This document shows positions 23,282 to 33,835 of a DNA stretch of 64,000 bases, one piece after another. The position numbers and the translations under genes are program-made. Position 1 is the stretch's first letter. Each line of letters starts with the position of its first letter. The notes beneath the pieces were generated by a model that did no database searches, was not told the DNA's origin, and saw only the letters and a program-made list of their open reading frames with translations. Origin of the DNA: Fallopia convolvulus (lineage: Eukaryota > Streptophyta > Magnoliopsida > Caryophyllales > Polygonaceae); contig OZ024736.1 of assembly GCA_964016875.1 (NCBI GenBank), forward strand, positions 43,556,707 to 43,620,706. Direction: 5' to 3'.

Positions 23282-23863
23282 GTACCAGTGGCGTAGTCAG
23301 AAATGTTGGTCACCGAGGGCTAAATTTTTTTGATTAATTTTTTTTAATTTAGTTTGTCAGGAGTTTTTTTTTTAAATATAGAAATAAATTGTGTTTTTCT
23401 ATATATAGAAAGTTTTGTATTTTTTCATAAAATTTAGTAATTGTCGGTATAAAAAACCAGTTTAATTTATTTTATATATATGAAAAAATAATCTTCTTTT
23501 TCTGACAAAATAAACTAGTTTTTACTCCCTCCGTTTAGTTCTATTTGTCGTATAATGCACATATGTCATATTCTTACTAAATTGTTTTTTTTATTAAATT
23601 TATATTAATAAAAAGTGAATGGTGGATACATTTAATGTGTCTTACTTTTGATTGGATAAATACAAAGGGTAATATTGAAAATTTTTGGACAGATTAGGTA
23701 GAAGGACCAATAAAATTAAACAAAAAATTAAGTCTAGATGGACAAATAGATCGAACTAAACGGATGGAATATCAAATAACCTATTACCGATTTTTTACGA
23801 TTTTTTTTTTAAAATATCAAATAACCTACAGCCCCCATTGGGCATGGGGTAGCTCCGCCCCTG
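23282..23863. mobile_element. hAT-like non-autonomous DNA element
   Basis: The ends are imperfect inverted repeats: CAGTGGCGTAGTCAG on the left (from 23286) and CAGGGGCGGAGCTAC on the complementary strand at the right. The sequence AACCTCA occurs at 23275-23281 and 23864-23870, which looks like a 7-bp (or imperfect 8-bp) target duplication. The interior is AT-rich, non-coding and contains a separate Stowaway-type MITE. Confidence 0.5.
23525..23769. mobile_element. Stowaway-type MITE nested in the hAT-like element
   Basis: The left end CTCCCTCCGTTTAGTTC and the right end GAACTAAACGGATGGAA are inverted copies, each flanked by TA (23523-23524 and 23770-23771). Length 245 bp, non-coding. These are the standard features of Tc1/mariner-derived Stowaway elements. 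Confidence 0.75.
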
Positions 23864-23870
23864 AACCTCA

Positions 23871-25328
23871 CCCCAATTTTTTGAAATGAAAAGGTAATTT
23901 ATTCATGTGTAAAATTAACCAAAAAAAAATTACAACCTTAGACCTCCTAGGCTTGGTTTACACTTTAGATTGGTTCTTCCAAACCAACTCTAACATGTCA
24001 TATACGATACTCCCTAATAATTTTCTTCCATTTAACCCAAACCCTATTCTATTCTGAACATGAATAATGAGTTGCCATAAACAAGAGGCCAAGAGCTGAA
24101 AAACTAGCATCTCTAGTACATACATTCACCAAAAACAGCCTCACCTCTAGTGTATTCAAGGGACCTCGATCTGTCAGATTTTATGTTATAAACTTTTTTT
24201 TCATATTCTACAGGGCTAATACATTCTCATATTTGACTTGTTTGACTTGGAGAAAATGATGTTTATTTTTGTTGTATTCAGTTTCCATATAGGGATATAA
24301 ATGGTTTTTTTAGACCGCACCATTTAATTTATTTATTTGTATTAAATGTAACATTTAACGTAAGATAATGTATTAAATTGAACATGGGCAAAACTGACTT
24401 GGAGGTAATAATAAAAATTTTATATCTTAATTGTTTTTGGAATTTTAAATGTTCAGTAAACAAAAAAAAAACAAGAAAGATGGGGAGAGAAAAAAAAAGA
24501 AGGCTGGAATCTTAGATCAAAGAGAAGTACTGTAGCTTCATCTGGAATTCATGTGACATCACATGAAATCAATATTTAATCATTTTATAAAGTCTGTTCA
24601 CTATTTTGGGAAGTGGTCTCCCACTGACCAATTAAACAATGCTAATTAGCATTAATAGAATAATATTTCTTAATGAAGGACCACGGATTCTTATTATTTG
24701 TTTGAATTAAATATGCAGCTATCAAGGAATGGCTTCTCATATGCTCTATGAAGTCACCAAAATGACCAAATTTAACTGGAAGGGTTCATAATAAAAAAAT
24801 TCTATAGAATATTTAAAAGCTACTACAAGGTTCTAATGATAAAATATATGAAAGTGTTTATCACGAAAAAATAAAATACAATAGGAGATTATGAGAGTGA
24901 CCATTCAATGCATATATGCCGTAGCATAAAACTAGCTATGGTGGTTGGCTAGTTGCTAGAGATAACATCTCTTAAACCATTCTTTATCAAGATATCAACC
25001 ACCAATGAATGCTAGCTAGGGGAGGATACACATTTGAATTCATGGGTCGTTTCCAACAAAGCTAGCTTCACTATTTCGTTGGAATATTTTTATTTTTCAC
25101 ATTTTTCATAAATGGTAAAACTTTTTTTTTTGTCAAATGGTAAACTAGCTTGTATCAAAAAAAGGTTAAGAGTACAAAATTAAGATCCATACACCAAAAA
25201 ATGGTGCATGGTGCAAAATACAATCACAAATACTGTAGCTCCAAAAGCCAAGCTAGGATCCAACGAAAATACCAGACTTCATCATAGCCTCTAGCAATTA
25301 AGAAGGCCATTTATATTCTCCCGTCATC
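23871..25328. other. Intergenic, nothing recognised
   Basis: AT-rich, with no protein-like frame. It may include the unrecognised left LTR part of the Copia remnant that starts at about 25,554. Confidence 0.5.
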
Positions 25329-25393
25329 ATGAGATAGAGAAAACCCACAACACTCGGTAACAAGTGTTGTGTTGTGGGTTTTCTCTATCTCAT
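25329..25393. repeat. Perfect 25-bp inverted repeat (hairpin)
   Basis: Positions 25329-25353 (ATGAGATAGAGAAAACCCAC then AACAC) are the exact reverse complement of 25369-25393, with a 15-nt loop. RNA from either strand would fold into a stable 25-bp stem. It lies about 160 bp upstream of the Copia-type primer-binding site, so it may be part of that element's left LTR. Confidence 0.85.
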
Positions 25394-25553
25394 AATAACG
25401 TGAGTCCCAAAAATCCTACCCAGAGAAATCACTTCTATAGCGCATTATTATGTAATGTGCTCTAACTTGGCACACAAATAATTCTTTTTTACATGTGTAT
25501 GTAATACAATCTAATGAATGGCCTCAAGGAGACTTTCACAATTGAGACTCACA

Positions 25554-26334
25554 TGGTATTAGAGAGAGTCTATGACCTAACCCTAGCTCGTCCCTCCCCA
25601 GCATTGTCGGCTCTCCTCCTTTGCCGCCGCTTACTCTCCTCCCCTCCTCCCTACCGCTAAATCCTTGTGATTTCAGCTCTACCCACCGATCTTCCGCTCC
25701 CCTCGGCAACGTTAAACCCTCAAATTTCTAGCCCATCTTTGCTTCAGCCATGGCCAATGACGATATTTCCAAAGATCCTCTACCGACGGACAAGGATCCC
25801 GTCACCGGCGAACGGAACTCATGACTCAGGTTTCCGGATCTAGCTCCTCCTTTGGTTCCTCCAAGTCGATTTTCCACTGTGTTGGCTATTTCTAACGTCA
25901 AAATTTTGATTCCGCGCGCACATCATGTTCTCGATCACATCGATTGTTCTAATCCTCGACCCGTTGATGTCGACGATCACCTTTGGGATCAACTTGACAC
26001 AATCCTTTTGCAATGGATCTATGCCACTATTTCATCGGATCTATTGCTCGTCATTCTTGAACTAAATTCAACCGCTTTGTCCACTTGGAATCGACAACGG
26101 GATATCTTTCATGATAACCAAAGTCTCTCATGTCGTCTACCTTCAACACGGGTTCGATCATTCGATGTCGATTGGAGAACTTTACTTAATACTCCACACA
26201 TTACCAGCAACTCAAGCAAGGATCTCGCAGACCAATTATATAATGTCGATGCCAAAGATTCTGAGCTAAATCTTGTCATTCAATTGATTCTCGGACTCAA
26301 ACCTGAATTTGAAACCATGGCAAGTTTTATTCAA
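25554..26334 (+). pseudogene. Copia remnant, left part: PBS and gag
   Basis: TGGTATTAGAG at about 25,556 resembles the Met-tRNA primer-binding site of Copia elements. After a ~190-bp leader the frame opens at ATG 25750 (MANDDISKDP) and meets a TGA after 24 codons. It continues in the same frame as a UBN2-type Gag: LWDQLDTILLQWIYATISSD, TWNRQRDIFHDN and a degraded middle, then FETMASFIQHS. At exactly that point the chromovirus is inserted (target duplication CATTC). No convincing left LTR could be paired with the right end. Confidence 0.7.
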
Positions 26335-26339
26335 CATTC

Positions 26340-26762
26340 TGATACGGACCCGGTGTGGATCGGCGTATCGAATCCTCGTTGGTCAAGGGGTGTGAGCCTA
26401 ATCCGATGTGGATTCCGACTCGGGATAGATGTGGTTGGTAGCCACAGGGAAGTAAGAGACTAATAAAATTAGGACAAACTAAATTCTTGGATAAATTATG
26501 AGAATGAGAAACAAGAATATTTATACCTAAGCCCTAACGGTTCAATAAAGGCGTCCCGGGAAAGAACCGTAAAGAAAACCCGAGAAGAGAGCAAAGCTCT
26601 AGCTTATAAAAATTACATGAATGGAATATTATGCTAAAATTATAAATACTATTCTAAAACTTATCAAATAATACTATAAATATGTCTAAAAACTATTCCT
26701 CGTATCGTCGAGGACGACGTCGAACCCGAGATGGCCTGGCCGACGATATTTCTCCTGTATCA
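26340..26762 (-). repeat. 3' LTR of the chromovirus
   Basis: On the minus strand it runs from TGATACAGGAGAAATATCG to GGGTCCGTATCA. The chromodomain reading frame continues ~70 bp into it (DTGEISSARP onward). Confidence 0.93.
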
Positions 26763-27454
26763 TTCTCTCCCGCGTTGAGCATCGGCTTGTCCTCAAGCCG
26801 TAAATCAGGAAAAGAGCGGGATATAAGCTCGACCGGCTCCCAGGAGGCCTCGGCTGGCGGTCCATCGGACCACTCGACGAGCCATTCAGCTCGAGGTAAG
26901 CCATCCACGATCACCTCACGAACAGTGGTAGCTCGGATCGGTCGTGCAATTGGCCGATCATACAAAAATTCGGACGGTAATGAGGCAGGGATAGGCGTGG
27001 ATCCGTCCGGAATGAATGGTCGAAGTAAGGAAACATGGAACACATTATGTATACGTGCCGATTCCGGAAGCTCCAATCGGTAAGCAACTGGGCCAATACG
27101 CTCAAGAATAGTAAATGGACCATAAAAACGGTGAGCGAGTTTAGCACAGAGAGATCGACTGACCGAATGCTGACTATACGGTTGTAATTTCAAGAGTACA
27201 CGATCGCCCACCTTGAATTCAACATCTTTCCGATGCTTGTTTGCTTGACTAATCATCCGATGTTGCATCTTGGTCAAGTTAAGACGGATTAAGTCCAAAA
27301 CTTGTTCTCTATCACGCATGGCTTCGGACGCCGGAGTTGCCGACCCCGTCGGGATTGTCACCCTCGCAATAGGGGGTGCATCACGGCCGTATAAGGCCTT
27401 GAATGGCGACATTCCGAGCCCTTCATGATGCATAGAATTCAAGGCTAGTTCAGC
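26693..27454 (-). pseudogene. Chromovirus integrase C terminus and chromodomain
   Basis: This continues the integrase after the TAG at 27455: MSPFKALYGRDAPPI, FKVGDRVLLKLQPY, then RFYGPFTILERIGPVAYRLELP, IHNVFHVSLLRPF. A chromodomain follows (EWLVEWSDGPPAEASWEPVE and FPDLRLEDK), the module that chromoviruses use for chromatin targeting. The last ~23 codons (TGEISSARPSRVRRRPRRYEE) lie inside the 3' LTR, so the LTR start is also coding. The chromodomain and the frame to the stop are intact. Confidence 0.88.
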
Positions 27455-29891
27455 CTACGACAAGAAATCGAACCAACGGCGTGGACGCCCTTGAGTAAAG
27501 GCACGCAAATACTGCTCCAATCTACGTTTTTTGACTTCGGTTTGTCCGTCGGACTGAGGATGGTAAGCTGTACTATGATGTAATTTAGTGCCGCTCAAGC
27601 GATGCAATTCAGACCAGAAAATGCTGCGAAAAATGGGGTCTTTGTCAGACACAATAGTAGCCGGAATGCCATGGAGTTTGACAACCAAGTCAATGAATAA
27701 AGATGCTACGCGCGGTGCGTCAAATGAAGTGTCGAGCACGCCGAAATGCGCATATTTGGATAATCTGTCCACCACAACTAGAATCGTCGTGTGGCCTCGG
27801 GATGGAGGTAAGCCGGTAATAAAATCCATAGACACGTCGTCCCAGACTTGCTGTAGAACGGGTAATGGTTGAATTAACCCGGCAGGCTTCGCAGTACTAT
27901 ATTTCGTTGACTGACATATTAAACAAGAGTCAACAAAACGCTTGACATCAATGTGCATGCCTTTCCAGTAAAATACTTCAGCTACTCGACGGAAAGTGCG
28001 ATCGATGCCCGGGTGTCCCGTGCTCGGTGAGGCGTGAAACTCGGCCAAAATATCCGCTTTAAGCGGTGAAGCACCGCTAACCACTAGACGATGTCCGTAA
28101 TAAAGAATACCATCAAATACTCGGAATGGTTCGGCCAGTTTTCCGGCACTGTGCGCATCATGCATCAACCGAAGATCCTCTAATGTAGAATTCTCGGTTC
28201 GAATTCGGTGCAATAAATCAGGCAGTGGGGCGGCAAATGTCATAAGCTGTTGCAAGGCCGGCTCATCCTCAATCATACATCGAGATAGCGCGTCAACGAC
28301 GCGATTACTAGCTCCGGATTTGTATTCGATGCTAAATTTGTAGCCCATGAGTTTTCGCATGAAAAACTGTTGATCGAGTGTTTGAATTACTTGCGTCAGG
28401 AGCTCTTTCAAACTTTTCTGATCGCTTCGAATGACGAATTCCCGACCTAATAAATATTGACGCCATTTCTGAACTGCGGAGACTATAGCAAAAAGTTCCC
28501 TGTGATAAGCGGAAGACCCGCGCCGACGAATACCGAGCTTTTTACTGAAAAAGGACAAGGGGCGTTCGTCTTGCAACAGAACGGCGCCAACCCCTTCGTC
28601 GAAAGCATCAGTCTCAACCATAAACTGCTTCGAGAAATCAGGGAGCTGAAGGATGGGCGGCTTCATCATAGCTGTTTTCAAGTTCTGAAATGCGGTCTCG
28701 GCAGATGGTGACCACTCAAATTTATCTTTCTGTAGCAAATCAGTCAAAGGAGCTGCTAGCAAAGTAATTTTGAATAAACTTCCTGTAATAACCTGTGAGG
28801 CCCAAAAATCCACGCAACAGTTTTACGGATCGGGGCGAAGGCCAATCGGCCATGGCAGATAACTTTGCCGGATCGGCTATCAATTGGTCGGCGTTGACGA
28901 TGTGCCCAAGATATTCAACCTGAGAAGTGCCAAAAGAGCATTTCGAGCCCTTGACATAAAAATTATTAGCCTGAAGAATCTGTAAGACAATGTCAAGATC
29001 CGAAGCATGAGCTGAAACAGATGGACTGTAAATCAGAATATCATCGAAAAAGACAATGACGAATTTACGCAAATATGGTGCAAAGATATTGTTCATAGCA
29101 GCCTGAAATGTAGATGGAGCATTGGTCAAGCCGAAAGGCATAACTAGGAACTCAAAATGACCATCATGTGTTCGGAAAGCAGTTTTGTAGATATCAGAGG
29201 AATGCATCCGAATCTGATGATATCCGGAACGCAAATCCAATTTAGTAAAAATAGTTGCATGTCCCAGTTCATTAAATAATTCATCAGCAGTTGGGATAGG
29301 GAACTTATCTGCGATGATGATACTATTCAAGGCACGGTAATCGATGCAGAAACGAAAGATGTCGTCTTTCTTCTTGACAAGTAGAGCCGGAGAGGAAAAT
29401 GGACTTGTACTATGCTGAATGATGCCCTGTTCTAACATCGATTTAACCTGACGTTCAATTTCCGTCTTCTGAAAGTATGGGTACCGATATGGGCGTACGT
29501 TAACCGGTTTGGACCCCAGTTGTAAGTGAATGTGGTGGTCCCATGGGCGAAGCGGTGGAAGGCCCGTCGGCATTGTAAAAATCGCACGGTGTCGTTCTAA
29601 GACCTCACGGATTGTTGGCTCGGTTTCGGGCGGCCAATCAGAGGCTGCCGAAGATTCTGCCGACGTGATGTGCATAATTTCGAAACAATCGAGAATATTA
29701 TCTGACGCACAAAGAGAGTGAAGTTCCGACACAGAAATCGGTTTCGGCACTTGGCGGTCACCTTTCAGAAACACTTCTTTATCATTCCAGACAAACTGCA
29801 TCGCCAGTTTAGCATAATCATGGGACACCGTCCCCAGAGTTTGCAACCATTGCACACCAAGCACAACTGGCGGTCCATGAACCGCGAGCAC
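27455..29891 (-). pseudogene. Chromovirus RT, RNase H and integrase (broken)
   Basis: From 29891: VVLGVQWLQTLG, RT with PYRYPYFQKTEIE, FCIDYRALN, FTKLDLRSGYHQIR, VMPFGLTNAPSTFQ and the catalytic FFDDILIYS. Near 28,770 a frameshift separates RKFIQNY from LAAPLTDLL. RNase H follows (VETDAFDEGVGAVLLQ, YHRELFAIVSAV). Integrase has a zinc-binding region (H in STGHPGIDRT, CLICQSTK), core motifs MDFITGLP, VSDKDPIF and HPQSDGQTE. A TAG at 27455-27457 replaces the Trp that usually precedes AELALN. All core domains are recognisable and in standard Gypsy order. Confidence 0.9.
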
Positions 29892-29897
29892 AAAAAA

Positions 29898-31502
29898 ATC
29901 AATTGCAAAGCTCTAACCCTGCAGAATCAGACTCGTTGCCGGGCATTGATATGAACATAGTAAATAAGCTCCGTTACCGACAAAAACACGGAAAGGTGAA
30001 ATCTTAAGCAATGGCAACCGTAATTTCTCCGCCAAATCAGGGTGGATAAAATTGTGAGTACTACCTCCATCAATCAAAACCTGAATCGGTGCGTCGTTAA
30101 TTGATTCGGAAAGGCGTAATGATCGTGGATTCAGTAGTCCTTCCATGGAATTCAGACTAGAAATATCGCCTTGAGCAGCAATTCCAACATACCTCTCATC
30201 ACAATTCCAACATAAGCCTTTTTTAGTACGTTCATCACGTTCAGCTCTAGAAAGACGACGAATTGGAAGAGAAGAAAGATTACCGTTAGAGGTTGGCGTT
30301 GTTTGTGGAGGCTCGGTCAAACCCGGCGTCGTTGAAGTGGTAGCTTTCGATTGTGGCGGTGCCTGGCGTGAACCGGAGGAAGGCCACGACCGCTTATTTG
30401 TAAGCCAGGGGTTCGTGATCTTCGTGTAAGACGTTGCCAATTCTCGGGCTAGTGCAAAAGTCTGTGCAAGGGATGTCAGATTTCGCAAATTCAATTCCCG
30501 ACGCACAGTTTGTTTCAATCCGGCTTTAAAAAGGGAGATCAGAGTTGATTCCAATAAGCCAGTCACTTTATTCAATAAGGCTTCAAACTCTGTCTGATAA
30601 TCCAGCACCGATGTTTTCTGTTTCAAATTAGCCAAAAGGCCTGTGTAATCCTCGTAGTACGTTGGATCAAACTGTTGTTGAACGGATAATAAGAATGTTG
30701 CCCATGTTTCACCGCAGTTATTGCGGCGTTGATAACGAAACCAATCTGAGGCTGGATGATCGATTAATGTTCCGACTAAGCGCAGGCGATCAAACTCAGA
30801 TGTTTGAAAATAGTCAAAGTAAGCCTGTACGCGAAAGATCCACCCATTCGGGTCTGATCCGTTGAAGCGTGGTGGATCGACGCGCAATTTCGGAATCGCA
30901 TCCGGCAGTCCCTGCGGACGACCGCCAGTACGATGTTCGTATGGGGCAGCGGCTGTGTAGGGCACGATGTTGGTTCCGTCAAGGTTTGGGAATGAATACC
31001 CCGCGATCGGTGGTGCGATCGGGCCAGAATGCATTAGGGCCTGGGACTGCGCCAGCGGTGGAGGCCAACCGGAATTAGGGTATGCGAAGGGCGGAACTGC
31101 GCTAGGACCTGGCACATTCGTTGCCCAACCTGCGAAACCTTGTGATGCAGTATTAGGGTTTGGTGGTTGTTGTTCAAGGCTCAGCAGAATCATGGCCGCC
31201 GAATTAGGGTCGAGTGTGGCGTGTGGAAGACCCGCTATGGACAGCGGTGGTGTGCTTATTGGCGGTCCAAGCGGCGACTAGACGACGCTGGTCTGCACGG
31301 CCGACGACGGTGCGACGGTAAACCCCGTCGATTGTTGTGGTGGTTGGCGCCAGGAGGCGCAAAACTCGTTGTTGCGAGCGTGCTCAACGTCAACGTCTTG
31401 ATGGAGTTTTTGAAGATCCTCGTGAATCTGTAACATCAGATCGTGAAGATCCGGCTTCTCGCCGACCTGTGGTTCAGACGTATCCAAGGTCGACTTAGAC
31501 AT
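29898..31502 (-). pseudogene. Chromovirus gag and protease (broken)
   Basis: ATG 31502 starts MSKSTLDTSEPQ. A TAG at 31278-31280 interrupts the N-terminal part, and the same frame then continues. The Gag core has PRFNGSDPNGWIFRVQAYFD, WATFLLSVQQQFDPTYYEDY and LKAG-like LFKAGLKQTVRREL. The zinc knuckle begins CWNCDERY but the histidine and third cysteine are missing, consistent with a small deletion. The aspartic protease site is VLIDGGSTHNFI. A TAG at 29913-29915 follows SLILQG, in the place where His is usual before SF.IDFFVL, and the frame continues on the other side. Confidence 0.88.
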
Positions 31503-31526
31503 GACGGTTCGGAAGAAAGCACCAGA

Positions 31527-31949
31527 CGATACGGACCCGGTGTGGATCGGCGTATCGAACCCTCGTTGGTCAAGGGGTGTGAGCCTAATCCGATGTGGAT
31601 TCCGACTCGGGATAGATGTGGTTGGTAGCCTCAGGGAAGTAAGAGACTAATAAAATTAGGGCAAACTAAATTCTTGGATAAATTATGAGAATGAGAAACA
31701 AGAATATTTATACCTAAGCTCTAACGGTTCAATAAAGGCGTCCCGGGAAAGAACCGTAAAGAAAACCCGAGAAGAGAGCAAAGCTCTAGTTTATAAAAAT
31801 TACATAAATGGAATATTATGCTAAAATTATAAATACTATTCTAAAACTTATCAAATAATACTATAAATATGTCTAAAAACTATTCCTCGTATCGTCGAGG
31901 ACGACGTCGAACCCGAGATGGCCTGGCCGACGATATTTCTCCCGTATCA
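31527..31949 (-). repeat. 5' LTR of the chromovirus
   Basis: Same length as the 3' LTR. It includes GGTATAAATATTC, a likely TATA box. Its last base is mutated (GTATCG instead of GTATCA). Confidence 0.93.
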
Positions 31950-31954
31950 CATTC

Positions 31955-33010
31955 CAATCCTCTGCTAGACTTCTCAAAAGCACGATCCATGTTGCTTTTG
32001 GAAGAGACTCGTCGTGCCCAATAAAAATCAATGAGTGTTGACTCTAAAGCCCTTAATTCCACATCTGACAAAGGCTCGTCGATCGCCACCACTGGAAAAA
32101 CCGCAGACTTTGCCCTCTTCCACAATTGACAACTCGAACAACCGAGCTGCCGAAAACAGACGTGGACGTGTTCGTGGTAGCAGACGCGAAAATCAACAAC
32201 AACCTGTTCATTTTCAGCGAACCCCTTTCGGCTGGTCTCCTGTCCCGGGCAATACTCAAATACAATGGCCGACTTTTGCTTGGAACCAACCACCATGCCC
32301 TTATCCTAACAACCCAACGGCTGGTATACTTGGTGCGGCACCTCGCTCTTCGCAATCTCAGGCTTATGTCTCTTATTCTAACCCCGATTATGGGTTTTCG
32401 ACTCCCACTGATTTGGCAAACTCATTTAACACCATGACTTTGTACCCTCTAGATAATTTATGGTACATGGACACACGCACCTCCTCTTATGTGGCTAATA
32501 ATTCAGGTATTCTCTCATGTGTTACTTTAAGAGCACGTACATCTCATTCGGTTATTGTTGGCAATGGCAAGAGGATTCCAACCTCGGGGTTATAAAATGT
32601 ATATCTCCCTACCCCATTGTGCGGCATGTTCGTGCTCATGAACGCTCCAAATATATTAAGATTGACTACTATTTTATTCGGGAATAAGTTGAAGATGGTT
32701 CTCTCATTGTGTGGCATGTTTGTGCTCATGATCAAACTGCATATATTTTTACCAAAGCCGTTTATACTACTCGGTTTCTTCAATTAAGGTCCAAGCTTCA
32801 TGTGGTTACTCCTCCATGAGTTTGTGGGGTATTAGGATATAACTGATATGCATTATATTTTTTATATCTTTTCTTAGTTTATATTATAACTTGGACGTAC
32901 TCCAAGATAGATAAAATCTCTTCGACATCAAATATCTTTGTATATATAAACCATTTGCTAATCAATAGAAAACACAATCTTTCACACAAATATTATTTCT
33001 TATCTTATAG
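31955..33010 (+). pseudogene. Copia remnant, right part: gag end, protease, RNase H tail, 3' LTR
   Basis: Right of the chromovirus the Gag resumes (RSMLLLEETRRAQ). A broken linker leads to the protease-region sequence LWYMDTRTSSYVANNSGILS and IIVGNG-like SVIVGNGKRIP (32,455-32,580). Integrase and RT are absent: the sequence jumps to the end of RNase H, with YIKIDYYFIRE, DQTAYIFTKAV and FLQLRSKLHVVTPP. A purine-rich GTGGGG precedes TATTAGGATATAAC at 32830, a Copia-type LTR start. The LTR runs to about 33,010 and contains TATATATAAACC. A large internal deletion has therefore removed most of pol. Confidence 0.65.
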
Positions 33011-33508
33011 TAATAAGATGGAACAGGATCTTATATTAAAATTTCGCCCCCGATTAAGCACGGGCCATGTGAGATTTTGGGTGTGAGATTTTGGGAGTTC
33101 AAATATTATCCTCTTCTATCTACTTCCATCTTTGTTCTTAATTTCATTGTGAGATGATTTTTTGAAGTGTCGATGAAGACTAAAAGTACTTTTTATGAGA
33201 AAGTGTAGCAAAATGAAAATGCACGGGTTGATCGACGGACGATTGATTAATCTTGGAAAAACATTATTTTTTTTGATTTTTCTAATCTATGTTCTTAGAA
33301 TATAGGTTAAAAATCCAATTATAACAAGAAATCAATAATTTTATATTTAGAGTTCTTTTAAATTTTTTTAAAGGGTTCATGATTTCAAAAATAGGATTTC
33401 TGTTTCTAAATTCGATTTCTTAACCAGGACATATGATAGAAAAAAAACCATTTTTGTTGTCGAACTTGGAAAAGCATATTTGTTATACTACATGGACTTT
33501 TAGCCTTT
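33011..33508. other. Intergenic, nothing recognised
   Basis: AT-rich spacer between the Copia remnant and the next MITE, with no gene-like frame. Confidence 0.45.
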
Positions 33509-33510
33509 TA

Positions 33511-33833
33511 CTGCCTCCGATTCAAATTATTTGTCGTTGGAGGAAAATGCACACATATTAAGAATGCTTTCATTTTTCTTAAAACTCTCTCATCTAAGTA
33601 AAAAATACTAGTCTAATCCACCAACGTTTATTCTTTTCTTAACTCTTCACCAATAGTAATTTATTATCCACTTTAAAAAATGATGAAAGAGAAGGTTAAA
33701 TGTCAGAAAAGTAAAAACATTAATTTCCCAAAGTACAAAAGTTGCTTGAAAATTGAGAGCAATTATTACAATGGCAATTAATTTGAATCAAATATCAATT
33801 GTTCAAACGGCATTTAATTTGGATCGGAGGGAG
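33511..33833. mobile_element. Stowaway-type MITE
   Basis: The left end CTGCCTCCGATTCAAATTA and the right end TAATTTGGATCGGAGGGAG are inverted repeats flanked by TA (33509-33510, 33834-33835). It is 323 bp, AT-rich, with no coding capacity. Confidence 0.7.
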
Positions 33834-33835
33834 TA

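Larger units (their letters stand above)
26340..31949 (-). mobile_element. Ty3/Gypsy chromovirus, complete but inactivated
   Basis: The element is 5,610 bp on the minus strand, with two 423-bp LTRs (26340-26762 and 31527-31949) and a perfect CATTC target duplication (26335-26339, 31950-31954). Order from the 5' end: LTR, PBS-like CTGGTGCTTTCTTCC, gag, protease, RT, RNase H, integrase with HHCC and DDE motifs, chromodomain, LTR. The LTRs differ at eight of 423 positions by my alignment, making it the least diverged LTR pair in the window. Three nonsense codons, one frameshift and a lost part of the zinc knuckle inactivate it. It sits inside an older Copia element. Confidence 0.95.

Noticed and set aside
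31880..32296. Minus-strand frame ending in SSARPSRVRRRPRRYEE
   Set aside because: It is the LTR-embedded copy of the chromodomain tail, fused by chance to antisense Copia sequence.
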